Shown piece by piece: positions 15,450-25,103 of a DNA stretch of 46,058 nt. Source of the stretch: Phycisphaerales bacterium (GTDB lineage Bacteria; Bacteroidota; Bacteroidia; Chitinophagales; Chitinophagaceae). The DNA lies in contig JASGCQ010000008.1 in assembly GCA_030054025.1 (NCBI GenBank), positions 1 through 46,058 of the forward strand, read 5' to 3'. Position 1 is the first letter of the stretch. Every line of letters begins with the position of its first letter. The translations under genes were made by a program, and so were the position numbers. Under the pieces are notes generated by a model. It was not told the origin of the DNA and made no database searches. It saw only the letters and a program-made list of their open reading frames with translations.

Positions 15450-18400
15450 ATGTATTCTATAAGTGCAAGTGCTAAAAAAATATTGGCTATATCGCTATTC
15501 TGTTGTGTCTCATTGATAGTAAATGCACAGCAAAAATTTGAGGTTAAAGTCAATCAAAAAAAAGCTATATTCAGTAGCGATATTGTTCAGTGGTATCAAC
15601 AAAATATAAGTACACAAGAGAATCAAAATGAATTGGTCATGCTTCATTTTAGCAAATTACCCAATGCAGAACAAAAGCTAAACCTAGCCTCTAAGCATAT
15701 TATATTGCTCGAATTTCTGTCTGACAATATGTACTCTGCATGGTTGAATGTAAATTCTAAACTTTCTCCTGATTTATCTATTGATGGTATTGCTAAATTT
15801 TCTCCGGAGTATAAAATTGCCTCTTCCATTCAAGAAAAGTCGGCAACACAGAAAACGCTCAAAATTTTTGTTTCTTTTCATCAAGGTATCAGTAGTACTC
15901 AAATTTTGGAACTTGCTTCTCGCAATGCTGCCGTTTTAGTTCTTAACCATTGGCAGAAAAAAGGTCTTTACACGTTCACCATCAATGCTGCAAATCTCAA
16001 CACCTTTGCTGCTGATTATGCTGTAAAATATATCAGCGAGGCTCCTCAAAATATTCCTTTGGATATTGACGGCAAAGGTGCAGAAGGTGCATCTATATTG
16101 AATATGCCCAATACGTTAGGAGGTAAAGGATTGAGAGGAAAGGACGTGGTGGTTGGTCATGGAGATAACTGTTCTGGAATTTATCATATTGACCAAAGCG
16201 ACCGGGTAATTAATTACAACAATGGCGATATTACTTCGCATGGAGTTTTGGTTCATGGACTTATCGGTGGAGATGGAATCATAGACCCTGCGGGTCAGGG
16301 TATTGCTACCGATGGTACTTGCATCAGTTTATTTTTTGATGCAGTGATTGTATTGAAAGATGAACTATTCAAAGGATTTAATACTACGCTCACTAATAAT
16401 TCTTATGCGGCTGTAGTAGGTAATTGTGCTTATTCCGGAACTTATGATGCCTTGTCTCAAAGTTTAGACTCAATGGCATTTAAAACTCCAGAGCAATTGG
16501 ATGTTTTTGCAGCGGGCAATGATGGGGCTTTAGTATGTGGACTCTATCCTGCTGGTTATTATAATATTTGTGGTGGATTTCAAACAGCAAAAAATATTCT
16601 AACCGTTGGCTCTACTTCGCGTAATTATATTGTTGCCGGAAGTTCTTCTCGTGGTCCGCTGAAAGACGGCAGATTGAAACCCGAAATAACTGCTCCGGGT
16701 AATGTTATTTACTGTCCTGTTCCCAATAATACTTACACCTATACGAGCGGTACTAGCCTAGCTTGCCCACAAGCAACAGGGGTTTTGGCCTTAATTGCCG
16801 AACGTTATAAGCAATTGCACAGCAACCTCAATCCAAAGAGTGATTTGCTAAAAGCAATCGTGGTGAACGGTGCGTCGGATTTGGGTAGACCGGGTCCCGA
16901 TTATTGGTACGGTTTTGGTTTTTTAAACGGAGTTCGTTCAATTGATATTTTAGAAAACAATCGTTACACCCGTAATTCAATAGCATCAGGAGCATCACCC
17001 CAAAACTTTACAATTAGTGTTCCGGCTAATACCGCTCAACTTAAAGTACTGCTCTATTATCATGATCCTGCTGCTAGTGCTTCTGCTGGTATACAATTGG
17101 TGAACGACCTTGATTTGACCGTTACAGAGCCTGGAGGTTCAGTGGTACATAAGCCATTAATATTAAATCCGCTTGTTGCGGGAGTTGCCAATAATGCAGT
17201 AGAAGGTGCCGATCATCTCAATAATATAGAACAAGTCACCATTAATAATCCTACAGTAGGCACTTATACTGTTTCTGTTTCAGATTATGCTATTCCTTCT
17301 GGACCTCAGGATTATGTGGTGGCTTATGATTTTATTCCAAATGAAATGAAATTGCTCTATCCAATGGCCAATACATCTGCTCCAGCAAATACGGACATGT
17401 ATATCTATTGGGATGCACCCGATGATTCTGTAAATACTATTAAACTAGAATATTCAACCAACAGCGGTGCCACTTGGAATTTGATTAACGCTGCTCTGCC
17501 TGCCAATACGAGATATTATCAATGGGCTGTACCCCTTATAAACTCTAACCAATGTAAAGTTCGCGTATCGCGCCCAACGATGAATATGGAGAGCGGCTTG
17601 TTTGTCATCAATCAACAACCTATAGTAAGTTTAGCCTCAGCACAATGTCCAGGATCCATTGCCATTAATTGGAGCAATGTGCCCTCGGCTACTAAATATT
17701 ATATGTTGCTCAAAAAAGGAGCGCATTTTCAAAAAGTAGATTCTGTAGCTGCGGGTGTGCTAATCTATAAATTTCAAGGTTTAAAAACCAACGTGGACTA
17801 TTATGTGTCTGTTATGCCTTCTTTTGTTGGTGCAATGGATGGGTTTAGGAGTAAAGCTTTGGTACACAGACCCAATACAGGATTGTGTTCCAGTTTAACT
17901 CCTATTGGTGATTTGGCATTAGAATCAATTATTGGACCTGAGAATGGAAGGCGATATACTGCCAAAGAATTGAAAACAAATACCCCCATTATGGTTCAGG
18001 TAAGAAATCAAGATAATTTCCCAGTGGGTAACTATACGGTTTCTTATAAAGTAAATTCAGGACCTTGGAAAACTAGTCCCTTATTGAGTATTACCCCAAA
18101 TACCACAGCTCAGCCTGTAATTGGTACTTATAATTTTAGTGATACTATCGAATATGTTATTACAGCAGTTGTCCAAAATAATGTTACACCCGACCCTGTT
18201 TCGGCTAATGATACCCTCGTAAAAGTCATCAAGCAAATTCCTAATAATCCGATTACTTTATTGACACCACTTACCAATGGTTTTGAATCCTTGGCAGATA
18301 TCACCATGCTCAATGATACAGTAGGTTTGACAAAAGACGGTTATTGGGATTTTATCAATTGTAATGATACCGGAAGATTGCGTACTCGAATTCCTTGCAG

Positions 18401-20765
18401 CAAATTGGTGAAGACCAATCGCTCTATCAGTATGGATGTGAATATGAACAACAAAAGAAATGTCAACTATTTTATAGGAACATTTAATTTGAGTAATTAC
18501 GACACTACTACCGATGAAGTACGATTTGATTTTGAATATGAAATGCGAGGAATGCCTAAACTAAAAGATAGTAATAAGGTATGGGTGAGAGGTAATGATC
18601 AATTGGAATGGATTCCGGCTTATACCTACGATAATACGGTTGATACAGCCAAATTGCACCACTCAGGAACTATTTCATTCAGAGAGCTATTCAGAAATAA
18701 CGGACAAAACTTTTCAAAGAGTACACAAATTCGTTTTGGTCAGTTTGACTCAACGGTAATTGTTGATGATAACTATGGCGGAGGACTCACTATTGACAAT
18801 GTGAATCTGTATAAGGTGATTAAAGATGTTCAATTAACGGGCATAATCACCCCAATTAGTAGCGATTGTGATATCAGTAATGCTCCCGTAGTCATTAAAA
18901 TTAAAAATGGTACCACAAACCCTATGTTTGGTATCATGGTCGCCTATTCAATAGACGGGCAACCAGCGGTGATAGAGAATGTTACTACTCCTATAGCAGG
19001 TGATGACAGTATCAACTATACCTTCACAACTGGCTTGTCTGGATTGACTTTTGGAGCGCATACCTTGAAAGTATACTTGCATGCTCTGGGTGATGATTAT
19101 CTCAATAATGATACCATCGCTAATTACAATTTTAATATTTCACCTTTAGTCAATAGTTTCCCCTATTTGCAAAATTTAGAAAACAATAATGGCGACTGGT
19201 ATCCTGCTGGCCGCAATACAAGTTGGGCTTATGGTGTACCCAATAGTACCAAAATTAATAAGGCAGCAAGCGGTACGAAAGCGTGGAAAACTAATCTGAA
19301 TGGTAGTTATAACAACAACGAACAATCTTATTTAATCTCCCCCTGTATCAATACCATTGCCTTATCTAATCCGATGCTCAGTTTTAGCATGGCTTATGAT
19401 ATTGAAAATTGTGCAACGGTCTGTGATAAAGCATTCATAGAATATTCTACAGATAATGAAAAAACTTGGACTCGATTAGGGGTTCAGGGACAAGGTACAA
19501 ATTGGTACAATGATTCTACTAATGTTTGGATGGGGGAAAATAGCCGTTGGCATGTTGCTTCAATATTGTTGCCCAGAGCCTTACAATTAAAATTAAGATT
19601 GGGTATTAACAGCGACAATGGTACAAATTATGAAGGGTTTGCCATTGATGACATTCACATATTTGACTATAAAAATCCAATTGTGAGCCTAAATACGACA
19701 AAGACTAGCGTTGCCGAACCTCTGAATGTTTCGGGTACAACTTGGCTCGATTTCCTAAACAATAATGATATCCTTGAATCTATCAACGCTAAAGGTGTCA
19801 ATGTAGGGGCGGCACAATCTTCTGTATATGCACACAGCTCGATGCAAGACCCCGTGACCCGTCAGTATGTAATGCCCCGTAATTATTTGTTGAGTGCTGT
19901 TGCCGCAAATACCAATTTGCTTCGTTTGTATATTACGGACGCAGAAGTAAACAAAGTGTGGTCTGATACATTATGCAAGACTTGCACTAAAGCCATTGAT
20001 ATTTATAGAACAGGTATTACCCAATATACTGATACCAATTCGAAGAATGAAGACAGTACCTTGTATAATAACAATCGTGTAATGAATACCTACTATCCTT
20101 ATACCTTCATTAAGTGGGTTCCGTATGACAATGGTTATTATGCCGAATTCGAAACCAACAAATTGGGTGAGTTTTGGCTTAATGATGGAGGTATCTTGGG
20201 TACCCTGCCTGCCAATACGGAGTATGTGGTATTGACTTCGAGAAAATTAAACGATAATCAGGCAGAATTGAAATGGAATTGTCCGATAGATACCCAGATG
20301 AATAAGTTCCAAATTCAAAGGTCTTTAGATAGTGTCAACTTTGTAACGGTTAAAGATATTCCTTCTATTAAGAATGTGCCTCATTCATACATTCAAATAG
20401 ATAATCCGAACCCTGATAATAATGCAATCGTCTATTATCGTTTGTTCTGTACAGCACTTAATGGTAAGACCTTCTATTCGAATACCACTTCGGTGCAATG
20501 GTCTGAAGGGGATCAACTCATCAGCATCTTCCCCAATCCATTTACCGATGGCTATATCAACATAAAATGGGCGGGAGCTGTTGGTTCGCAAGCCGAATTA
20601 AGAATTAATGATGCATTGGGTAAGCAAATCCTGCAAACACGATTGACTTCTCTTAGTTGGATGAATACGCATACTCTTGATTTAAGCGGATTAGCCAAAG
20701 GCGTATATTTCTTGAAACTCAATATCGGCAAGAACGAATATCTGGAAAGGATAATCTTTAAATAA
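15450..20765 (+). CDS. Large secreted S8 subtilisin-like serine protease with T9SS sorting domain
   Basis: A 1771-aa exported protease. An N-terminal signal peptide ends near VNAQ, and a propeptide-like region follows. The subtilase domain spans roughly residues 215-490, with Asp239 (GHGDN), His264 (SHGVLVHG), oxyanion Asn in NNSY and nucleophile Ser436 (SGTSLACPQATG). A jelly-roll P-domain-like region follows, then fibronectin III/CARDB-like beta modules. The C-terminus (residues about 1690-1771) is a Por/type A sorting domain, with IFPNPFTDGYINI, LSGLAKGVYFLKL and a final basic IIFK. That tail sends it through the type IX secretion system to the cell surface or medium. The Asp motif deviates from the common DTG form, as in several Bacteroidota surface subtilases. 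No neighbour looks like a dedicated partner. Confidence 0.9.
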   Translation: MYSISASAKKILAISLFCCVSLIVNAQQKFEVKVNQKKAIFSSDIVQWYQQNISTQENQNELVMLHFSKLPNAEQKLNLASKHIILLEFLSDNMYSAWLNVNSKLSPDLSIDGIAKFSPEYKIASSIQEKSATQKTLKIFVSFHQGISSTQILELASRNAAVLVLNHWQKKGLYTFTINAANLNTFAADYAVKYISEAPQNIPLDIDGKGAEGASILNMPNTLGGKGLRGKDVVVGHGDNCSGIYHIDQSDRVINYNNGDITSHGVLVHGLIGGDGIIDPAGQGIATDGTCISLFFDAVIVLKDELFKGFNTTLTNNSYAAVVGNCAYSGTYDALSQSLDSMAFKTPEQLDVFAAGNDGALVCGLYPAGYYNICGGFQTAKNILTVGSTSRNYIVAGSSSRGPLKDGRLKPEITAPGNVIYCPVPNNTYTYTSGTSLACPQATGVLALIAERYKQLHSNLNPKSDLLKAIVVNGASDLGRPGPDYWYGFGFLNGVRSIDILENNRYTRNSIASGASPQNFTISVPANTAQLKVLLYYHDPAASASAGIQLVNDLDLTVTEPGGSVVHKPLILNPLVAGVANNAVEGADHLNNIEQVTINNPTVGTYTVSVSDYAIPSGPQDYVVAYDFIPNEMKLLYPMANTSAPANTDMYIYWDAPDDSVNTIKLEYSTNSGATWNLINAALPANTRYYQWAVPLINSNQCKVRVSRPTMNMESGLFVINQQPIVSLASAQCPGSIAINWSNVPSATKYYMLLKKGAHFQKVDSVAAGVLIYKFQGLKTNVDYYVSVMPSFVGAMDGFRSKALVHRPNTGLCSSLTPIGDLALESIIGPENGRRYTAKELKTNTPIMVQVRNQDNFPVGNYTVSYKVNSGPWKTSPLLSITPNTTAQPVIGTYNFSDTIEYVITAVVQNNVTPDPVSANDTLVKVIKQIPNNPITLLTPLTNGFESLADITMLNDTVGLTKDGYWDFINCNDTGRLRTRIPCSKLVKTNRSISMDVNMNNKRNVNYFIGTFNLSNYDTTTDEVRFDFEYEMRGMPKLKDSNKVWVRGNDQLEWIPAYTYDNTVDTAKLHHSGTISFRELFRNNGQNFSKSTQIRFGQFDSTVIVDDNYGGGLTIDNVNLYKVIKDVQLTGIITPISSDCDISNAPVVIKIKNGTTNPMFGIMVAYSIDGQPAVIENVTTPIAGDDSINYTFTTGLSGLTFGAHTLKVYLHALGDDYLNNDTIANYNFNISPLVNSFPYLQNLENNNGDWYPAGRNTSWAYGVPNSTKINKAASGTKAWKTNLNGSYNNNEQSYLISPCINTIALSNPMLSFSMAYDIENCATVCDKAFIEYSTDNEKTWTRLGVQGQGTNWYNDSTNVWMGENSRWHVASILLPRALQLKLRLGINSDNGTNYEGFAIDDIHIFDYKNPIVSLNTTKTSVAEPLNVSGTTWLDFLNNNDILESINAKGVNVGAAQSSVYAHSSMQDPVTRQYVMPRNYLLSAVAANTNLLRLYITDAEVNKVWSDTLCKTCTKAIDIYRTGITQYTDTNSKNEDSTLYNNNRVMNTYYPYTFIKWVPYDNGYYAEFETNKLGEFWLNDGGILGTLPANTEYVVLTSRKLNDNQAELKWNCPIDTQMNKFQIQRSLDSVNFVTVKDIPSIKNVPHSYIQIDNPNPDNNAIVYYRLFCTALNGKTFYSNTTSVQWSEGDQLISIFPNPFTDGYINIKWAGAVGSQAELRINDALGKQILQTRLTSLSWMNTHTLDLSGLAKGVYFLKLNIGKNEYLERIIFK

Positions 20766-20844
20766 AACCTAATACAGACGACTAAGCGATTTTCTGATTT
20801 CGAATTTGCCTATTTTCGCCCATCCTTACTATATAAGAATTTTT

Positions 20845-21513
20845 ATGACAGATTTAATTGAATTTGTAAAACAACTGACTGACATTAAGGCTATTTCATC
20901 TTTCGTTGCAGCTTATGGCGGTCTGTATATTGTAGCCTTAATTATTTTTGCCGAAACAGGTTTGTTTGTTGGTTTCTTTTTGCCTGGTGATTCTCTTTTG
21001 TTCGCTTCGGGTATATTCATCAAGCAATCGCCTAACCCTTTTGGTAACGATTTTTTGAATTTGATTTATTGGATTGTATTAATTGCGATAGCAGGAGTGA
21101 TAGGTAATATGGTAGGCTATTGGTTTGGTAATAAAACCGGACACCTCATTTTCGAAAGAAAAGACACATGGCTATTCAAGAAAAAGCATATTCAAGATGC
21201 TCACGACTTTTATGAGAAAAAAGGTGGCGTAGCAATTATCTTGGCGCGCTTTCTCCCTATTGTGCGAACTTTTGCACCTATCGTAGCAGGAGTTGTAGAT
21301 ATGGATAAGAAAAAGTTTTTGTCCTACAATATCATCGGTAGCTTTTTGTGGGTAGCTACAATGACTATTCCTGGTTATTTTTTAGGCAGTATTCCTTGGG
21401 TTGAACATAATTTCGAAAAAATTGTCATCGGAATGATTCTGGTAACCACGGGGCCTGTTTTATTCAAAATGTTTTTTAGCAAAAAGAAAACAACAGTCAG
21501 TACTGAGGCATAA
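20845..21513 (+). CDS. DedA-family membrane protein
   Basis: Inner-membrane protein of the DedA/SNARE-associated (VTT) family, which is linked to proton-motive-force homeostasis and lipid flipping such as undecaprenyl phosphate recycling. Typical elements are ETGLFVGFFLPGDSLLF in the first re-entrant region and ARFLPIVRTFAPIVAG with the conserved arginines, followed by hydrophobic helices and a lysine-rich tail. The start is the ATG at 20845 (222 aa). The longer frame begins at a TTG near the sequence TATTTTCG (20813-20820), which is a near-match to the promoter box. It stands 79 nt after the subtilase gene and 28 nt before the bi-domain oxidoreductase. Confidence 0.9.
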   Translation: MTDLIEFVKQLTDIKAISSFVAAYGGLYIVALIIFAETGLFVGFFLPGDSLLFASGIFIKQSPNPFGNDFLNLIYWIVLIAIAGVIGNMVGYWFGNKTGHLIFERKDTWLFKKKHIQDAHDFYEKKGGVAIILARFLPIVRTFAPIVAGVVDMDKKKFLSYNIIGSFLWVATMTIPGYFLGSIPWVEHNFEKIVIGMILVTTGPVLFKMFFSKKKTTVSTEA

Positions 21514-21541
21514 TTCGTTTCTTTTTCACAAATAGTTTTTG

Positions 21542-23647
21542 ATGAAGCAAATCATCCAATCATTAAATAATGGCGATACATCTTTGATAGATGTTCCTGC
21601 GCCCATGCTAACTGATGGCCATTTGCTGATACAAACAACACATAGCTTGGTTTCTGCTGGCACCGAGCGTATGCTCCTTGATTTTGGCAAGGCAAACTGG
21701 ATTAATAAAGCTCGTCAGCAACCCGAACGTGTCAAAGCAGTTTTGGAAAAAATCAAAACTGATGGGCTGAAACCCACTATTAATGCGGTCGTTGGTAAAT
21801 TGAACCAACCCATTCCATTAGGATATTCTAATGCAGGTGTAGTAATAGGTGTAGGGGGCAATGCGACCAATTTTAAAGTTGGCGATAGGGTAGCCTCTAA
21901 CGGATCGCATGCCGAAATTGTACTAGTACCTCAATCATTAGCCGCAAAAATTCCCGACAATGTCAGTGACGAATCAGCAGCATTTACCGTGGTAAGCGCT
22001 ATTGCTTTACAAGGCATTCGTTTGATCAACCCTACTTTTGGCGAAACTGTGGTTGTCGTAGGTTTAGGTTTGATAGGTCAGATAGCTGTGCAGTTGTTAC
22101 AAGCCAATGCATGCCGTGTGATTGGAATTGATGCGGATGAAAATAGGTGTAAACAAGCGCAACAATTCGGCATTAGCGTCTTGTGCAATAAAAACATTGA
22201 AAATATTCCTGAAGTCATTTTAAGCCTTACTCAAGGCATTGGTGCCGATGCGGTAATGATTACTGCATCTACAAAAGAAAATACCCTTATTGCCGATGCC
22301 GCACAAATGAGTCGTAAGCGAGGAAGAATTGTATTGGTGGGAGTTGTAGGTTTACAATTGAATCGAAGTGATTTTTACGAAAAAGAATTAACCTTTCAGG
22401 TGAGTTGTTCTTATGGTCCGGGTAGGTATGACTACGATTATGAACAAAAAGGCAATGATTACCCTATCGCTTTTGTACGCTGGACAGCACAACGCAATTT
22501 TGAAGCCGTATTGCAAGCCATGTCTCAAGGACTATTAAAGGTAGAATCCTTAATCAGTCAAAGGGTAAAATTAGAATCTCACACAAGTGTTTATAGTCAA
22601 CTTTCCGATACGCAAAATCTCGCCAGTATTTTTCAATACGATACGCAAAGGCAACACACAAATAAAATAGAATTACCGATTGCTACAAGCAATCCAACAA
22701 AACATACAGTGGCACTGATTGGTGCGGGGGCATTTGCTGCCCAAATAATAGTACCTGCTCTGAAAACTAATGGAATAGTCATTAGTACTGTAGCCAGTGC
22801 AAAAGGATTATCCGCCGCTCAATTGGCAAAGCAAAACAACATAGTAGTAGCTACCACAGACCTAGCAACGATTTGGAATGATGCAAACATCGAAACTGTT
22901 GTGATTGCTACACAGCACCATAGCCATACACAATTATGTATTGAAGCACTTCATGCGGGTAAACATGTTTTTGTGGAAAAGCCTTTGGCGATACATCTTG
23001 ATGAATTAAAACGCATCATATCAGCTTATCGTGATGCCAATCGAATTGTTGATGTAGGATTTAATCGCAGACATAGCCCCTTAGCTGTAAAGGCAAAGCA
23101 ATTACTGGGATATTATGGGCAAGCGATTAATATAACCATGACCATCAATGCAGGTAGCATTCCCAACAATCATTGGCTTTCTGATGCCGAAAAAAATGGA
23201 GGTAGAGTTGTGGGTGAATTGTGCCATTTTATTGATTTAGCTGCTTTTTGGGCGCAATCGGCAGTAAAAGCTGTTTGTGCCAATTCATTGGCAAATTCTC
23301 ATGAAGATGTAAGTGTACTATTACGTTTCGAAAATGGTAGTGCAGCTTCGATACAATACTTTACCAATGGTAATAAGGCATACGATAAAGAACGATTTGA
23401 AATTTATGACCAAGGCAAAGTCTTAGTGTTAGAAAATTGGAAACGACTGACCGGATATGGTTTCAAATCATTTAGTTCATCTACTGCTGCTCAAGATAAG
23501 GGGCATCAACAGCAATTTAAACTCCTAGCCAATAGAATAAAAAATGGTGGATCGGCATTAATACCTTTTGATAGCATAGTGAATACTTCGAAGGCTGTAT
23601 TAATGATAGAACAAAGCCTAAGGGAACAGTGTTGGATACGGCTCTAA
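21542..23647 (+). CDS. Bi-domain oxidoreductase (MDR dehydrogenase + Gfo/Idh/MocA)
   Basis: A natural fusion of two NAD(P)-dependent modules in 701 aa. The N-terminal part is a medium-chain (threonine/alcohol dehydrogenase-like) domain, with Rossmann motif GLGLIG at 174-179 and GYSNAGVVIGVG in the catalytic fold. The C-terminal part is a Gfo/Idh/MocA dehydrogenase, with GAGAFA at 394-399 and the signature EKP at 479-481. Proteins of this build are usually encoded in capsule or O-antigen gene clusters, often near a heparinase II/III-like protein, and are thought to oxidise nucleotide sugars. No such cluster is present here, so its substrate is unknown. The ATG at 21542 is preferred over the TTG one codon earlier. 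Confidence 0.88.
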   Translation: MKQIIQSLNNGDTSLIDVPAPMLTDGHLLIQTTHSLVSAGTERMLLDFGKANWINKARQQPERVKAVLEKIKTDGLKPTINAVVGKLNQPIPLGYSNAGVVIGVGGNATNFKVGDRVASNGSHAEIVLVPQSLAAKIPDNVSDESAAFTVVSAIALQGIRLINPTFGETVVVVGLGLIGQIAVQLLQANACRVIGIDADENRCKQAQQFGISVLCNKNIENIPEVILSLTQGIGADAVMITASTKENTLIADAAQMSRKRGRIVLVGVVGLQLNRSDFYEKELTFQVSCSYGPGRYDYDYEQKGNDYPIAFVRWTAQRNFEAVLQAMSQGLLKVESLISQRVKLESHTSVYSQLSDTQNLASIFQYDTQRQHTNKIELPIATSNPTKHTVALIGAGAFAAQIIVPALKTNGIVISTVASAKGLSAAQLAKQNNIVVATTDLATIWNDANIETVVIATQHHSHTQLCIEALHAGKHVFVEKPLAIHLDELKRIISAYRDANRIVDVGFNRRHSPLAVKAKQLLGYYGQAINITMTINAGSIPNNHWLSDAEKNGGRVVGELCHFIDLAAFWAQSAVKAVCANSLANSHEDVSVLLRFENGSAASIQYFTNGNKAYDKERFEIYDQGKVLVLENWKRLTGYGFKSFSSSTAAQDKGHQQQFKLLANRIKNGGSALIPFDSIVNTSKAVLMIEQSLREQCWIRL

Positions 23648-23682
23648 ATTTATGAATCATGATTTTTATTTTTTAACTTACC

Positions 23683-24285
23683 ATGTCCGGATATCCTCTA
23701 TTATTATTGCCCCTCATTTCTGCCTTTATTGGATGGTTTACCAATTGGATTGCCATCAAAATGTTGTTTCATCCTAAAGAGCCTAAACGTTTTTTGGGAA
23801 TGACGATACAAGGTATTTTCCCTAAAGGGCAAAAACAATTTGCCATCAAATTAGGTGCCTTAGTCGCATCTGAGTTGTTGCACTTTGATGAAATTGCCAA
23901 TAGAATAAAAGACCCGAAACAGTTGGAATCGGCAAAGCCTTTTATATCCCAACACATTGACCATTTTTTGGAACATAAGTTGAAAGAAAAATTGCCCGTC
24001 ATATCTATGTTTGTCGGAGCTGGAACCTTAGATAAAATAAAAGAAGGTTTACTCGAAGAGATAGATAATATGCTGCCCGAATTGATGAAGCAGTATGCAG
24101 ATAACCTGGCGACCAAAATTGATATTGAAAAAATAGTAAGCGAAAAAGTAGCTAATTTTTCGTCTGATAAGTTGGAAGAAATCTTAGTAGCCATCATGAA
24201 AAAAGAATTTCGTTTTGTAGAAATCATTGGTGGAGTGCTTGGCTTCCTGATTGGCTTATTACAGATACTACTCTCAAAAATTTAA
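23683..24285 (+). CDS. DUF445 family membrane protein
   Basis: A 200-aa member of the DUF445 (YheB-like) family. It has a hydrophobic N-terminus with the conserved segment GWFTNWIAIKMLFHP and the following FPKGQKQFA. The middle is an amphipathic helical region, and a C-terminal transmembrane helix (GGVLGFLIGLLQILL) closes it. Function of the family is not established; a membrane-tethered helical protein is expected. It follows the oxidoreductase by 35 nt. The next ABC transporter gene starts 25 nt after its stop, so these may share a transcript. Confidence 0.85.
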   Translation: MSGYPLLLLPLISAFIGWFTNWIAIKMLFHPKEPKRFLGMTIQGIFPKGQKQFAIKLGALVASELLHFDEIANRIKDPKQLESAKPFISQHIDHFLEHKLKEKLPVISMFVGAGTLDKIKEGLLEEIDNMLPELMKQYADNLATKIDIEKIVSEKVANFSSDKLEEILVAIMKKEFRFVEIIGGVLGFLIGLLQILLSKI

Positions 24286-24310
24286 TCATAGTAACTCAAA
24301 ATATTATTGC

Positions 24311-25084
24311 ATGCAACCACTCATATCGCTCCAAAATGTATCGAAACAATATGGAGAAAAAACAGTACTCAATAATGTGAATATTGATATTTTCCCAGCG
24401 CAAATTATTGGCTATATCGGTCCGAATGGCGCAGGGAAATCTACTACTGTAAAAATTTTAACTGGAGTCATTCAAGATTATACAGGCTTGGTTACCATCA
24501 ATGGCAGAGATATTAAAGAAGATATATTGGGGCTCAAACAAATGATTGGCTATGTGCCCGAGTTGGCCGATTTATACGATTTGCTTACACCCAATGAATA
24601 CCTTCATTTTATAGGGGCTTTGTACAATTTGCCAGATTTTATTATCAAAGAGCGGAGCCAAAAAATATTGCAATCTTTTGGGCTGTTAGAAAATATTGAC
24701 CAAAGAATGGACAGCTTCTCAAAAGGAATGCGCCAAAAAGTATTATTGACTGCTGGTATTTTACATAACCCATCTATCGTTATTCTCGACGAACCTATGA
24801 GTGGACTAGATGCAAATGCAGTCATCGTAGTCAAAGAATTGTTGCAAGTATTGAAGCAAGAAGGCAAAACTATTTTTTATTGCTCACACATGATGGATGT
24901 TGTAGAAAAAGTATCAGACAGAATTGTACTGATTGATAAGGGAACTATTATTGCCAATGATACGATAGAAGCACTAAGAGATGGAAGCGATAATTCTCTT
25001 GAAAAGATATTCGCAAAAATGACGACAAGTGAGAATCTGAATGAAACAGCCGAGAATATTGCTCAAGCCATGCAAGACAAATAA
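24311..25084 (+). CDS. ABC transporter ATP-binding protein
   Basis: Nucleotide-binding subunit of an export-type (ABC-2-like) transporter, 257 aa. Walker A is GPNGAGKS at 37-44, the signature is FSKGMRQK, Walker B is VILDEP followed by MSGLD, and the H-loop is in FYCSHMMD. The GMRQK signature and the C-terminal helical extension resemble the drug/antibiotic and Na+ exporter branch (CcmA/NatA-like). The ATG at 24311 gives the standard MQPLISLQNVSKQYG opening; the longer frame would overlap DUF445. It is followed 19 nt later by its likely membrane partner, so they form a two-gene transporter. Confidence 0.92.
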   Translation: MQPLISLQNVSKQYGEKTVLNNVNIDIFPAQIIGYIGPNGAGKSTTVKILTGVIQDYTGLVTINGRDIKEDILGLKQMIGYVPELADLYDLLTPNEYLHFIGALYNLPDFIIKERSQKILQSFGLLENIDQRMDSFSKGMRQKVLLTAGILHNPSIVILDEPMSGLDANAVIVVKELLQVLKQEGKTIFYCSHMMDVVEKVSDRIVLIDKGTIIANDTIEALRDGSDNSLEKIFAKMTTSENLNETAENIAQAMQDK

Positions 25085-25103
25085 GCCCCAAACACAATTT
25101 ATA

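Noticed and set aside
24251..24310. Upstream extension of the ABC ATPase gene
   Set aside because: The extra codons overlap the DUF445 gene and encode nothing family-like; the ATG at 24311 gives the normal N-terminus.
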